Below are positions 46,023 through 55,040 of a stretch of DNA of 64,000 bases, piece after piece. The translations under genes were made by a program, and so were the position numbers. Location: positions 2,914,001-2,978,000 of the forward strand of contig NZ_CP091138.1 of the NCBI RefSeq assembly GCF_021582875.1. The letters run 5' to 3'. The first letter of the stretch is position 1. Each line of letters opens with the position of its first letter. The notes under the pieces are model-generated. The model had not been told where the DNA came from. It saw only the letters and a program-made list of their open reading frames with translations, and made no database searches. The DNA is from Microbacterium sp. KUDC0406 (GTDB lineage Bacteria > Actinomycetota > Actinomycetes > Actinomycetales > Microbacteriaceae).

Positions 46023-46217
46023 TCAGCCCTGGCGCCTCCGTGCGGCCCGCCGCAGCTCGTGCGCGCGTTCGCGCAGCTCGGGGTCGTCCATCACCAGCTG
46101 CACGATCGGACAGTCCTGCGGACCGCTCGCGCCGGGAATGCACAGCGAGCACGGGTCGCCCGCGCGCACCGGGCACATCGGCTGCGGGAACCGTCGCGTC
46201 CTCTCCTCTGCGCTCAC
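46023..46217 (-). CDS. Small Cys-containing protein (DUF6767-like)
   Basis: 64 residues from GTG 46217. Core CPVRAGDPCSLCIPGASGP followed by QDCPIVQLVMDDPELRE: four Cys in a C-x8-C-x2-C-x9-C pattern that may bind metal. I recall this core in a small actinobacterial domain named DUF6767, not verified. Function unknown. A longer reading to 46307 would overlap the divergent gene and lacks support. Confidence 0.6.
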   Translation of the reverse strand: MSAEERTRRFPQPMCPVRAGDPCSLCIPGASGPQDCPIVQLVMDDPELRERAHELRRAARRRQG

Positions 46218-46299
46218 AGTCCCATGATCCGCCGCTCGTCCGGACGCCGGAGGGCCTCGCGCCGGACAAAACGCCCGAACTTCGGCGTAGGGTGCGGGC

Positions 46300-46483
46300 A
46301 TGGCCACCGAGACCGATCACGCGAAGCTGGCGGAGGAGCTGCGACGCCGCGTCGCCGAGTCCGGCGGCGTCGCCGAGGGAGGGCCCCGAGTACCTCGACC
46401 TGATCGAGGCCCGCACCTTCGACGACCGCAGCCAGCTGCTGGAGTACGTGCCCACGGTGCTCGATGCCTCGCCGCTGGGCTGA
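46300..46483 (+). pseudogene. ~60-residue conserved-looking small protein, frameshift at ~46380
   Basis: Reads MATETDHAKLAEELRRRVAE, then breaks in GAGGGAGGG. Removing one G gives EGGPEYLDLIEARTFDD and a stop at 46483. The composition (helical, acidic, no membrane segment) looks coding on both sides of the break. No family recognised. Convergent with the J-domain gene, 2 bp away. Confidence 0.5.
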
Positions 46484-46485
46484 GA

Positions 46486-47382
46486 TCAGGACAGACGCAC
46501 GGTCTGCTGCAGTCGCGTGCGCACGTCGAACAGTTCGTTGCCGCCGATCACCCGCGTGCCGTGGACGCCGCTCCGCAGAATGGTGCGCAGCACACTGCGT
46601 CGCACGACCACGACGGGCATGCCCCGCACCGACCCGAGCGGCACGGCGGCCTCGGCGAGGTCGTCGTCGGGGAACACGAAGATCGCCGCGCTGAACCGCA
46701 CCCGTGCGGCGCGCGAGAGCAGCCGGATGCGGCTGAGCAGATCCGCCACCGGGGCATCGGGGCCGGCGATCTCGCCGCTGCGGAACCGCACGTCCGTGCC
46801 GAGGTCGGCCGACATCACGCCGAACAGGCCGGACGGGCCGAGCACGACGTGATCGATCTTGCCGTCATCCTCCGGGTAGCGCGGGACCGCGACGTCGTGC
46901 CAGACCGTGAAACCCATGCCCAGGTCGGCGAGGATGCGCGAGGTCGCCTCCTCGGCGAGGGCGCCTGCGAGCAGCATCCGCAGCTCGACCGGAACGGTGC
47001 GCACGAAAGCCGGGTCGTAGGGGTCGACGGCATCCGGTGCGAAATCGCGCACCCGCGCGACGTACTGCCGGCGCAGCCATCCGCCCGCCTCGCCGTGGAA
47101 CTTCGCGCGAGGCCGGGTGTCCGTGCGCACCGGTTCGCGCCATCCGCTCCACTCCGACTCTCCCGCGAAGCCGTGTCCGCGGTCGTAGGCGGCGCGGTCC
47201 TCGGGAGTGCCGACCTGCTCCCAGGCCCGCTGCACCCGGATGAACACCGCGGCGTCGCCGCCGGTGTCGGGATGCGTGCGGCGCAGCTGCAGCCGGAACG
47301 CGCGACGCAGGTCGTCGTCGGAGGCATCCGGCGCGACGCCGAGCACCTCGTACGCCGAGGCCGAGAGCGGGCTGTCGAACAT
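46486..47382 (-). CDS. J-domain protein with NERD-like nuclease-related domain
   Basis: 298 residues from ATG 47382 (GAGGAG ribosome site; a GTG at 47406 is alternative). N-terminal J domain (residues ~7-70) with the HPD motif in RRTHPDTGG, which stimulates Hsp70. The C-terminal half contains 'DDGKIDHVVLGPSGLFGV', the core D..V....G.F.I pattern of NERD domains. The pairing of an Hsp70 co-chaperone domain with a nuclease-like domain is notable. Role unknown, possibly stress or DNA-damage linked. Confidence 0.75.
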   Translation of the reverse strand: MFDSPLSASAYEVLGVAPDASDDDLRRAFRLQLRRTHPDTGGDAAVFIRVQRAWEQVGTPEDRAAYDRGHGFAGESEWSGWREPVRTDTRPRAKFHGEAGGWLRRQYVARVRDFAPDAVDPYDPAFVRTVPVELRMLLAGALAEEATSRILADLGMGFTVWHDVAVPRYPEDDGKIDHVVLGPSGLFGVMSADLGTDVRFRSGEIAGPDAPVADLLSRIRLLSRAARVRFSAAIFVFPDDDLAEAAVPLGSVRGMPVVVVRRSVLRTILRSGVHGTRVIGGNELFDVRTRLQQTVRLS

Positions 47383-47409
47383 GCGGCTCCTCGGGTCGGC
47401 GGACACATC

Positions 47410-47436
47410 AGGTTAACGGCGACCGCCGGTTAACCT
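47410..47436. promoter_or_regulatory. Inverted repeat between divergent genes
   Basis: AGGTTAAC (47410-47417) and GTTAACCT (47429-47436), with GGCG/CGCC inside. It lies between the J-domain gene (start 47382) and the small membrane protein gene (start 47443). Candidate operator for both. Confidence 0.5.
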
Positions 47437-47442
47437 GGAACC

Positions 47443-47669
47443 GTGAACAAGAGCAGCGTCTGGACCGTCCTCGGCGTGATCGCCGCCGTCGTGATCGCGT
47501 GGTGGATCGTGAGCGCGCTGTTCTCACTGATCTGGTTCGTCGCCAAGCTCGCGGTTGTGGCCGTCGTCGCGGTGATCGTGTTCCTCGTGCTGCGCAGCCT
47601 CACCCGCTCGCGCCAGAACTGATCCCCGAGATCGAGCGCAACCGGGAGCGCTACGACACCCGCGTCTGA
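47443..47669 (+). CDS. Small membrane protein, probable frameshift near 47613
   Basis: As read, GTG 47443 to the stop at 47622 gives 59 residues: two hydrophobic segments (about 7-28 and 30-50) and a basic end LRSLTRSRQN. In the alternative frame the text runs PELIPEIERNRERYDTRV to a stop at 47669. That is a natural cytoplasmic tail and would follow if one C were missing near 47613. I give the longer span. No family recognised. Confidence 0.55.
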
Positions 47670-47727
47670 GCGGAGCGTCCGGAATGCGGTACACCTGAGT
47701 GGACAGGATCGCTCAGGGAGGTCACCC

Positions 47728-48819
47728 GTGCACACCACGTTCCGTGACAGGGTGCGGATGGAGTCCGTCGCCACGCGCTGGGCCGTCTCGGCGTTCGTGA
47801 TCGCCGCCGTCCTGACCTTCGCCGTGATGTGGGGCGATCACTGGCCACTCGCCGTGGAGACGCGGTCGGTCGGCAATCTCGGGGCCTGGACCGCCTCCGC
47901 CTTCGCCGGGGTCGCCTTCGCGACCTCCTTCATCATCGAGGCGCGCCGAGGCTACGACTCCTGGCGGCAGCGGATGCCGCTGATCAAGCGCATCGCCGAC
48001 GTGGGCGCCATGACAGCCGCCATGGCGATGCTCTCGTACCTCGCCGTGCTGGCGGTGGCGAACCTCTTCCAGCTCGGCTTCCGCGGCATGTACATCGACC
48101 CGATCGGGGGCGGAGCGCTCGTCGGCGCGGCCACGGCGGCGTTCACCTATGCGGCGTTCCTGTCCGGCTCGCGCGTCACGGCCGACGGCCTGGCCATGCT
48201 CGCCGCACTCGTGCTCTTCACCGGCACCATGGCGAGCATGCTCAGCACGCCGGACGCCTCCTGGTGGCAGCTGCACTTCTCCCAACTCGGCAACATCAGC
48301 CAGAGCTCCGGGTACAAGTTCAACCTCGCCCTCATCCTCACCGGACTCGTGGTGACGGTTCTCGCGAACTACGTCGGACGCGACGTCGAACTCGGGCTCA
48401 CCGCTCGCGGGAGCGAGTCGGCCTCGCTCACACGACTGTTCTCGTGGCTGTTCGCCGGCATCGGTCTCTGCCTGACGATCGCCGGCCTGGTGCCCGACGC
48501 GGTGAGCTTCCCCATCCACGTCGGCGCGGCATCGGGCATGGTCGTGCTGTTCGCGGTGTTCGTGTTCTGCGCGCTGCGCTTCCTCCCCGGACTGCCGAAG
48601 GAGGTCTCGGGCTTCTCGCTCCTGGTGATCATCGGCATCGTCGTGGCCATCGCGCTGTGGATCCCCATCGGCTACTACAACCTCACCGGGATGGAGTTCA
48701 TCGCAGCAGGACTGCTCTTCGCCTGGCTGCTCTACTTCGTGCGGGCGATCGACGTGTACGCCAAGGCTGACGCCCCGGTCGCGATCCGGAGCGGTGCGGG
48801 GAGCACGGCCGAGGGCTGA
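47728..48819 (+). CDS. DUF998-type multi-pass membrane protein
   Basis: 363 residues, GTG start behind GGGAGG. About nine or ten membrane segments. The STPDASWWQLHFSQLG block in the middle is the feature I associate with DUF998-like proteins. Function unknown. Its convergent neighbour ends 13 bp away. Confidence 0.72.
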   Translation: MHTTFRDRVRMESVATRWAVSAFVIAAVLTFAVMWGDHWPLAVETRSVGNLGAWTASAFAGVAFATSFIIEARRGYDSWRQRMPLIKRIADVGAMTAAMAMLSYLAVLAVANLFQLGFRGMYIDPIGGGALVGAATAAFTYAAFLSGSRVTADGLAMLAALVLFTGTMASMLSTPDASWWQLHFSQLGNISQSSGYKFNLALILTGLVVTVLANYVGRDVELGLTARGSESASLTRLFSWLFAGIGLCLTIAGLVPDAVSFPIHVGAASGMVVLFAVFVFCALRFLPGLPKEVSGFSLLVIIGIVVAIALWIPIGYYNLTGMEFIAAGLLFAWLLYFVRAIDVYAKADAPVAIRSGAGSTAEG

Positions 48820-48831
48820 CCGCGTGTCGGC

Positions 48832-50125
48832 TCACCGGCCGTCGTCGGGGTCCTCGCCCTCGGCCTGGGACGGATGGCCCTCGATCAGCGGGTCGTGGCC
48901 GGTGTCGGCTTCGGGATCCTCGCCCTCGGCCTGGGACGGATGGCCCTGCTCGGCGCTCGCCGCCGCGGCCTCCTCCTCGTTCCTCGGCCAGCGCAGCACG
49001 GCGACCGGCGGCGCGGCGGGACGCTCAGATCGCTCCTCCGCATCCTCCAGGTACTCCTCGTCGAAGAGCACCTGCGCGCCGGTCATGACCGGCGGCGCGG
49101 GCGATCGCCTCGATCGCCGCGACGCGGGTGCCGTCGACGTCGAAGTCCTCCGCGTGCGACAGCGCGATCCACGGCTCCTCCGTGAGCGCGAAGAGCTCGG
49201 TCGGGGCCTCCGACATCCGGGGGTCCAGCACCACCACGTCCGCACGCGCCTGCTGCAGCGCCTCGACGACCGCGGCGACACCGGCGGCGCCGTCCCTGCC
49301 CCCGCCCTCGGCGCTGCGGTTGCGTGCGTCCTCGAGCAGCTCCTGCTGCGCGCGGGTCGCCGTCTGCTCGATCGCCCGGTCCAATGCGTCGTCGGCCGAG
49401 CCCGCGGCCAGCGTGTCGGCGTCGACCTCGACGATTCGTCCGGAATCGGGTACACGGAGGTCTTCGATCAGCAGCCTGCGCGCCCGCACGTCGCCCGTGA
49501 CGAAGATGTGGTCGGGTCGTACCTCGTCGATCAGGTGGTTCGCGGCCGACGCGACCTCGGACTGGTTGCGGCGCCACACCTCCTCGGCATGCCGCTGATA
49601 GTTGGCGTGCGACCAGCCTCCGGCCTGCACCTTCGTGATCTGGTCCTCCAGCCCGTCGACGACCTCGGCCGTGCGGCGATCGGCGCGTCCGACCTGCTCG
49701 GTGCTCAGCCGGGCGCCGGCACGTTCGGTCTCGATGACGAGGATGCGCTGTTCGGCCGAGAGATGCCGCAGCAGCGGGACGACTTCGGGGAAGGCGCCGT
49801 GCGTCACCCGCTCGGAGCCGAGACGTGCACCGGCGAACGAGGCATCCGCCTCCACGCGTCCGTCCCTGGCGGCCAGCCAGCGCGACGAAGGGAAGGCGGG
49901 GGAGCCGCTCTCGGCGCCGAGAGCCGACGCGATGGCGTTGCGGTCGGGCTCCGGGGCACCCGCGTCGTCGAGACCCCGCTGCAGCGCATCGAGCCTGCGC
50001 TGCACGGTGCCCGGTGGCTCTCCGGCGCGACCGTCGGTGTACACCGTGGTCCAGGTGTCGGGGCGGTGGAGCAGGAACTCCAGGTCATCGATCCGCAGCA
50101 TCGTCATCATCTCCGCTTCGGTCAC
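48832..50125 (-). pseudogene. Vms1/Rv2629-like release-factor-fold protein, frameshift at ~49090
   Basis: About 431 residues when restored. It resembles the bacterial archaeo-eukaryotic release-factor (baeRF) group: LVIETERAGARLS, DRRTAEVVDGLE and DHIFVTGDVRARRLLIEDL blocks. The frame breaks after AIARAA; removing one base yields VMTGAQVLFDEEYLEDAEE and the tail. The tail holds two copies of GHPSQAEGEDP from a ~35-bp DNA repeat (about 48850 and 48919). Relatives are linked to ribosome rescue or stress, but that is family inference. Confidence 0.68.
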
Positions 50126-50225
50126 TCGTGTGCGTCTCGCCGGCGACGCTAGAAGAGCGGCTCAAGCGAGCACACCCGGTTGACCATCCGGCATCCGTTC
50201 GCTACGGCTCGCACGCAGGAAACCC

Positions 50226-50255
50226 TGGAGTTTCTCCGAATCGATTCGATACAAT
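50226..50255 (+). promoter_or_regulatory. Promoter with palindromic operator for the MATE gene
   Basis: TACAAT -10 at 50250-50255 with a TGGAGT -35-like element 18 bp upstream (50226-50231). The 12-bp perfect palindrome CGAATCGATTCG (50237-50248) lies between the boxes, ideal for repression. Confidence 0.55.
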
Positions 50256-50259
50256 CGAC

Positions 50260-50293
50260 ACACCGGCGCCGTGTCCTCTCACGGTGCCGGTGT
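50260..50293 (+). promoter_or_regulatory. 5'-leader hairpin of the MATE gene
   Basis: 14-bp stem with one G-U pair (50260-50273 with 50280-50293), loop TCCTCT. With the promoter above, it would form the very 5' end of the mRNA. Not matched to a known riboswitch. Confidence 0.5.
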
Positions 50294-50346
50294 CGCGTTC
50301 CCGCATCCGTTCCTCCGCCACCCCCGCTCCTCTCCCTGGATCCCGC

Positions 50347-51825
50347 ATGTCCACCACCCTCACCACGGGACGCCCCTGGCGCGTCATCCTGGCCTTCTCC
50401 GTGCCCCTGCTCATCGGCAACGTCGTGCAGCAGCTCTATCAGTTCACCGACGCCGTCGTCGTCGGGCGGCACCTCGGCGTCAACTCGCTCGCCGCCGTGG
50501 GCGCGACCGGCAGCCTGATCTTCCTGCTGATGGGCTTCGCCTGGGGCATGTCGAGCGGCTTCGCGATCCCGACCGCGCAGGCGTTCGGCGCGAAGGATCA
50601 TGCCGGTGTCCGCCGGTCCGTGGCGACGGGCACCCTGCTCACGGCTGCGGCGAGCATCCTGCTCACGATCGCCGGGCCCCTGATCGCCGAGCCGCTGCTC
50701 GTGCTGATGCAGACGCCGCCCGAGCTGCTCGCCGAGGCGACGGTGTTCACCCAGGTCACGCTGGTGACCGGCAGCGCGATCATGTTCTTCAACTACCTGG
50801 CGGCCATCATCCGCGCCATCGGTGATTCCCGGACCCCGCTGATCTTCCTCATCGTCTCGTGCGCGCTGAACGTGGGTCTGGTCATCGTCATGGTCGGCTC
50901 GCTGGGCTGGGGCGTCGCCGGCGCAGCCTGGGCGACGGCCGTCGCCCAGGCGATCTCCGTGCTCGCCTGCCTCGAGTACGCGCGACGCCGGCTGCCGGTG
51001 CTGCACGTACGGCGGGCGGACTGGCGGATCAGGCGTGCGGAAGTCCGGGAGCATCTGCGCCTCGGGCTGCCGATGGGCTTCCAGGCGTCGATCATCGCGA
51101 TCGGCCTCCTCATCGTGCAGGTCGCCCTGAACACCATCGGGCCGGATGCCGTCGCCGCCTACACCGTCTTCGCCCGGATCGGCAGCCTGGCCAGCGCCCT
51201 GCTGGCATCGCTGGGTCTCGCCACCTCGATGTTCGTCGCGCAGAACCTCGGTGCCCGTCGCCCGGACCGCATCCGGCGCGGAGTGACCCAGGCGATCTGG
51301 ATCGCGATCGGCTCCTCGATCTTCCTCGGCGCGATCATGATCGCGTTCGGCGAGCCCGTCGTGCGGGTGTTCGTCGGGGACGCGTCCGATGAGGTGGTTC
51401 GGATGGCGCATCTCATGCTGATCGTCAACGGTCTCACCTACACGCTGCTCGGCGTGCTGTTCGTGCTGCGCGGTGCGCTGCAGGGGCTCGGGCAGGCGCT
51501 CGTGCCCACCGTCACCGGAGTGATCGAGCTGGTCATGCGGGTCGTCGCCGCGATCGCCCTTGGAGCGCTGTGGGGCTTCCCCGGTGTGGCGCTGAGCGAC
51601 CCGCTCGCCTGGTTCGGCGCGATCGTGATCCTCGTGCCGGCGTACATCAGCGCGCACCGGCGTCTGAAGGCGCTGCCGGTGAACCCCGAGTTTGCCACCG
51701 AGACATCCGCGATCGCCGTGATGGGCCCGATCGAGGGATCGAACACCGTGGATGCCGTGGTCACGGCGCCGATCCCTGTGATCTCGGCGAAGACGAAGCG
51801 CAGGAGGGCGCGCGCCGGTCGCTGA
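50347..51825 (+). CDS. MATE-family efflux transporter
   Basis: 492 residues, 12 membrane helices. LLIGNVVQQLYQFTDAVVVG at the N-terminus is the MATE signature, and the second half repeats it (GLPMGFQASIIAIG). Exports cationic drugs or metabolites using Na+ or H+. A basic C-terminal tail (KTKRRRARAGR). Start ATG 50347; longer upstream readings overlap the neighbouring gene. Confidence 0.92.
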   Translation: MSTTLTTGRPWRVILAFSVPLLIGNVVQQLYQFTDAVVVGRHLGVNSLAAVGATGSLIFLLMGFAWGMSSGFAIPTAQAFGAKDHAGVRRSVATGTLLTAAASILLTIAGPLIAEPLLVLMQTPPELLAEATVFTQVTLVTGSAIMFFNYLAAIIRAIGDSRTPLIFLIVSCALNVGLVIVMVGSLGWGVAGAAWATAVAQAISVLACLEYARRRLPVLHVRRADWRIRRAEVREHLRLGLPMGFQASIIAIGLLIVQVALNTIGPDAVAAYTVFARIGSLASALLASLGLATSMFVAQNLGARRPDRIRRGVTQAIWIAIGSSIFLGAIMIAFGEPVVRVFVGDASDEVVRMAHLMLIVNGLTYTLLGVLFVLRGALQGLGQALVPTVTGVIELVMRVVAAIALGALWGFPGVALSDPLAWFGAIVILVPAYISAHRRLKALPVNPEFATETSAIAVMGPIEGSNTVDAVVTAPIPVISAKTKRRRARAGR

Positions 51826-51955
51826 ACGGACGCGCATCGTCCCCGGGACTGATATCGAATCGTTCTGAAGGTGGATGTCGGATGCGCCGCCGAATGCGTA
51901 CCCTCGATATCAGAGGCGCACGGGGGGTGCGCCCGAGGACACGGGGGGTCGTGTT

Positions 51956-52348
51956 ATGTCGTCGTTGGCCGTATCGAACACGCTGGCATCGATTTTCGTG
52001 CCGATCGGGATCGGTGGAGCTGTTCTCGCCGTGCTCTGCGCACTCGTCGCGGGCATCGCGCTCGCACTCGGAGCGGCCGGCCTGTTCGGCGGCGCTGCGG
52101 GAGTCTGGATCGTCGGCACGGTGCTCAGCATCGCGTCCTCGTTCGCCGGAGCCTGGATGCCGGTCATGATCTCCCTCGCGGCGCTTGCCGTCGCCTGCGT
52201 GCTGGGCGGGATCACCCGCGCGGTCGTCGCCTCGATTCCTTCGCGTGCACCCGCGGCGGAGCTCGTCGCAGAGCAGGGTCCGGCGGCTGCTCAGAAGCAG
52301 AAGAAGGTCGGCGTGCAGACCGCCGCGGTCCGCGCTGTCGCCTCCTGA
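51956..52348 (+). CDS. Small hydrophobic membrane protein
   Basis: 130 residues, ATG 51956 with a G-rich ribosome site. Three to four membrane segments (about 10-35, 38-62, 68-92) rich in Ala and Gly, then a polar tail with AAAQKQKKVG. No family recognised. Confidence 0.6.
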   Translation: MSSLAVSNTLASIFVPIGIGGAVLAVLCALVAGIALALGAAGLFGGAAGVWIVGTVLSIASSFAGAWMPVMISLAALAVACVLGGITRAVVASIPSRAPAAELVAEQGPAAAQKQKKVGVQTAAVRAVAS

Positions 52349-52519
52349 CGCACGTCGTCGTCTCCTGCGCACGTCTTCGTCTCCACAGCGACGGCGCCCC
52401 ACGCTGCCGGCCGGACCATACTCCGCGACCGACGTGCTGGCAAGCCCGCTGTCTCCTGCCGTCGTCGTGCCTAACGTGAGTCCTGTCCGCCGAACGGCGC
52501 GGGCAGGAGAGGAGACGTC

Positions 52520-53101
52520 ATGAGCACGGACACTCGCGGTCGGACCACGGCGAAGACCAAGCGCAGCACCGGACGGAGTTCTGGGCGCAGCACGGCATCC
52601 GGCGCACAGCGCACCGCCGAGGAGGGCGCCGAGAGCGGGTTCGCGGCATCGTCAGGCCTGAGCGAGAACCTTCAGGCGGTGCTCGTCGATCTCATCGAAC
52701 TCGCCCTGCAGGGCAAGCAGGTGCACTGGAACGTCGTCGGGACCAACTTCCGCGACACGCACCTGCAGCTGGACGAGATCGTCGAGGCGGCGCGCCGTTT
52801 CGCCGACACGGTGGCCGAGCGGATGCGTGCACTTCACGCTCTTCCCGACGGACGCACCGCAGTGGTCGCGGAGTCGACCACCCTGGCCAAGCCGTCGCAG
52901 GGAGAGATCGCCACGACCGACGCGATCGACCTGATGACGGAGCGCCTCGACGCTGTCGCGGCGACCTGCCGAAGGGTGCACGACGACGTCGACGAAGAGG
53001 ATCCCACCAGCGCCGACATCCTGCACGAGATCCTGGAGCGGATCGAGCAGCTGTCGTGGATGGTGAGCGCCGAGAACCGCACGCCGAAGCGCGCCGGCTG
53101 A
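52520..53101 (+). CDS. dps: Dps family ferritin-like protein
   Basis: 193 residues. The ferroxidase/dimer motif KQVHWNVVGTNFRDTHLQLDE (~70-90) is diagnostic; the second site region TSADILHEI and the C-terminal helix follow. A basic Ser/Thr/Arg-rich N-terminal tail (~1-45) suits DNA binding. Stores iron and shields DNA under oxidative stress. ATG 52520 behind GGAGAGGAG. Tail-to-tail with the acyl-CoA synthetase gene. Confidence 0.93.
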   Translation: MSTDTRGRTTAKTKRSTGRSSGRSTASGAQRTAEEGAESGFAASSGLSENLQAVLVDLIELALQGKQVHWNVVGTNFRDTHLQLDEIVEAARRFADTVAERMRALHALPDGRTAVVAESTTLAKPSQGEIATTDAIDLMTERLDAVAATCRRVHDDVDEEDPTSADILHEILERIEQLSWMVSAENRTPKRAG

Positions 53102-53126
53102 GGCGACCCACAGCCATCCGGGCGGG

Positions 53127-54838
53127 TCAGCGGTGGTCGCGGTCGAGGTGCTGGCCGGCGGGGTCGCCTCCGGCGACCCGCTCCGCCTCGCGGGCACGCA
53201 GTTCGACCCGGCGGATCTTGCCCGAGATCGTCTTCGGCAGCTCGGGCACGAACTCGATGATGCGCACCCAGAGGTGCGACGACAGCCGCTCACGGGAGTA
53301 AGCGAAGATCGCGGATGCCGCGGCCTTCTCATCCTGCGCGGCGGCGGCCGTCAGGCACACGTAGGCCTTCGGCACCGCCAGACGCGTCTCGTCGGGGCTC
53401 GGCACCACGGCGGCCTCGACGACGTCGGCGTGCTCGAGCAGCACCGACTCCAGCTCGAACGGCGAGACCTTGTAGTCCGACGCCTTGAAGACGTCGTCGG
53501 CGCGCCCGATGTACGTCAGGTAGCCGTCGTCGTCGCGCACGGCGATGTCGCCGGTGTGGTGGTAGCCGCCCTCGCGCGACTCGGCGGTCTTCTCCGGGTC
53601 CTCGTAGTACCCGGTCATCAGCCCGAGCGGGGCATCCGACAGATCGAGGCAGATCTCGCCCTCACGGTCGGCCGGACGGCCGGTGGCCGGGTCGACGAGC
53701 ACCACGGGGTAGCCGGGCAGGGGTCGGCCCATCGAGCCGTCCTTCACCGGCTGGCCGGGGAGTTGCCCACGCAGCAGGTCATCTCGGTCTGTCCGTAGCC
53801 GTCGCGGATGGTTCCGCCCCAGGCATCCCGCACCCGGCCGATCACCTCGGGGTTCAGCGGTTCGCCGGCGCCGACGAGCTCGCGCGGCGGGTGCGTCAGT
53901 CGTGAGAGGTCGGCCTGGATCAGCATGCGCCACACGGTCGGCGGCGCGCAGAACGAACTCACGTGATGCGTGTCCATCACCTGCATCAGGGTGTCGGCGT
54001 CGAACCGGTCGTAGTTGAACACGAACACGGTCGCCTCGGCCAGGAACGGCGAGTAGAAGTTCGACCAGGCGTGCTTCGCCCAGCCCGGCGACGAGATGTT
54101 CAGGTGCACGTCGTCCGGCCGCACACCCAGCCACCACATGGTCGAGAGGTGCCCGATCGGATACGACGCGTGCGTGTGCTGCACGAGCTTGGGCCGGTTG
54201 GTCGTGCCCGAGGTGAAGTACAGCAGGCAGGTGTCGGATGCCGGAGTCGGCGCATCCGGTTCGAAGTCCTGCTCCGCGTCGTACGAGTCCGAGAACACGC
54301 GCCATCCGTCCGGCACGGCCTCGCCGATGCCGATCCGCAGCACGTCGCCTGGGATGCCGGAAAGCCGGGGCTCGAGGTCGGGCGTGGTGACCACGGCCTG
54401 GGCGCGGCCGTGGTCCGCGCGGTAGGCGAGGTCGTCGGCGCTGAGCAGCGTGGAGGTGGGGATGGCGACGGCGCCGATCTTCGTGATCGCGAGCATCGTC
54501 TCCCACAGCTCGATCGTGTTGCCGAGCATCACGATCAGATGGTCACCGCGGCGGATGCCGGCGCCGCGCAGCCAGTTCGCGACCTGGTCGGAGCGGCGCG
54601 ACAGCTCGCCGTAGGTCCAGCTGGTGCTCCTGAGGTCGGCGGAGACGATCTGCACGGCCGGGCGATCGGGATTCTCCGCGGCGATCACGTCGAACCACTC
54701 CAGTGCGAAGTTGAACTCCGCCGGATCCGGCCAGCGGAACCCGGCACGTGCCCCGGTGTAGTCCGTGCCGTGCTCGAACAGGAAGCCGCGCATCTCGCGG
54801 ACGGCGGCGGTGGCGCTGGTGGCGGGGCGTGTGCTCAT
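53127..54838 (-). pseudogene. AMP-binding acyl-CoA synthetase (MACS-like), frameshift at ~53755
   Basis: About 570 residues when restored. P-loop LLYFTSGTTNRPK, then DGYGQTEMTCC (adenylate-binding), after which the frame breaks at GNSP. Adding one G gives GQPVKDGSMGRPLPGYPVVLVDP and the C-terminal lid, with YLTYIGRADDVFKASDYK and PKTISGKIRRVELR (catalytic Lys). Activates a carboxylic acid, probably a medium-chain or aromatic acid, to its CoA thioester. Divergent from the repeat-rich membrane protein gene, with an inverted repeat between them. Confidence 0.87.
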
Positions 54839-54881
54839 CGATGGACTCCTTCGTCAGGATTCCATCTTCCTCCCGAAAGCT

Positions 54882-54900
54882 TGTTGACTCACCGTCAACA
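54882..54900. promoter_or_regulatory. Inverted repeat in divergent promoter
   Basis: TGTTGAC (54882-54888) and GTCAACA (54894-54900), spacer TCACC. Typical TetR/MarR operator geometry between two divergent genes. Confidence 0.5.
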
Positions 54901-55040
54901 GCTATTGTGGCAAGCCCACAAGGAACCGAGGTCCACTTGCTCTGGAACTTGGTTCCAGGCGCAAAGCTGTGCGGTTCCTGAGAGGAGCGCCCATACGATC
55001 GCCCGAGGCAACGATGCCCCTACCCTTCCAGGAGTTCTCA

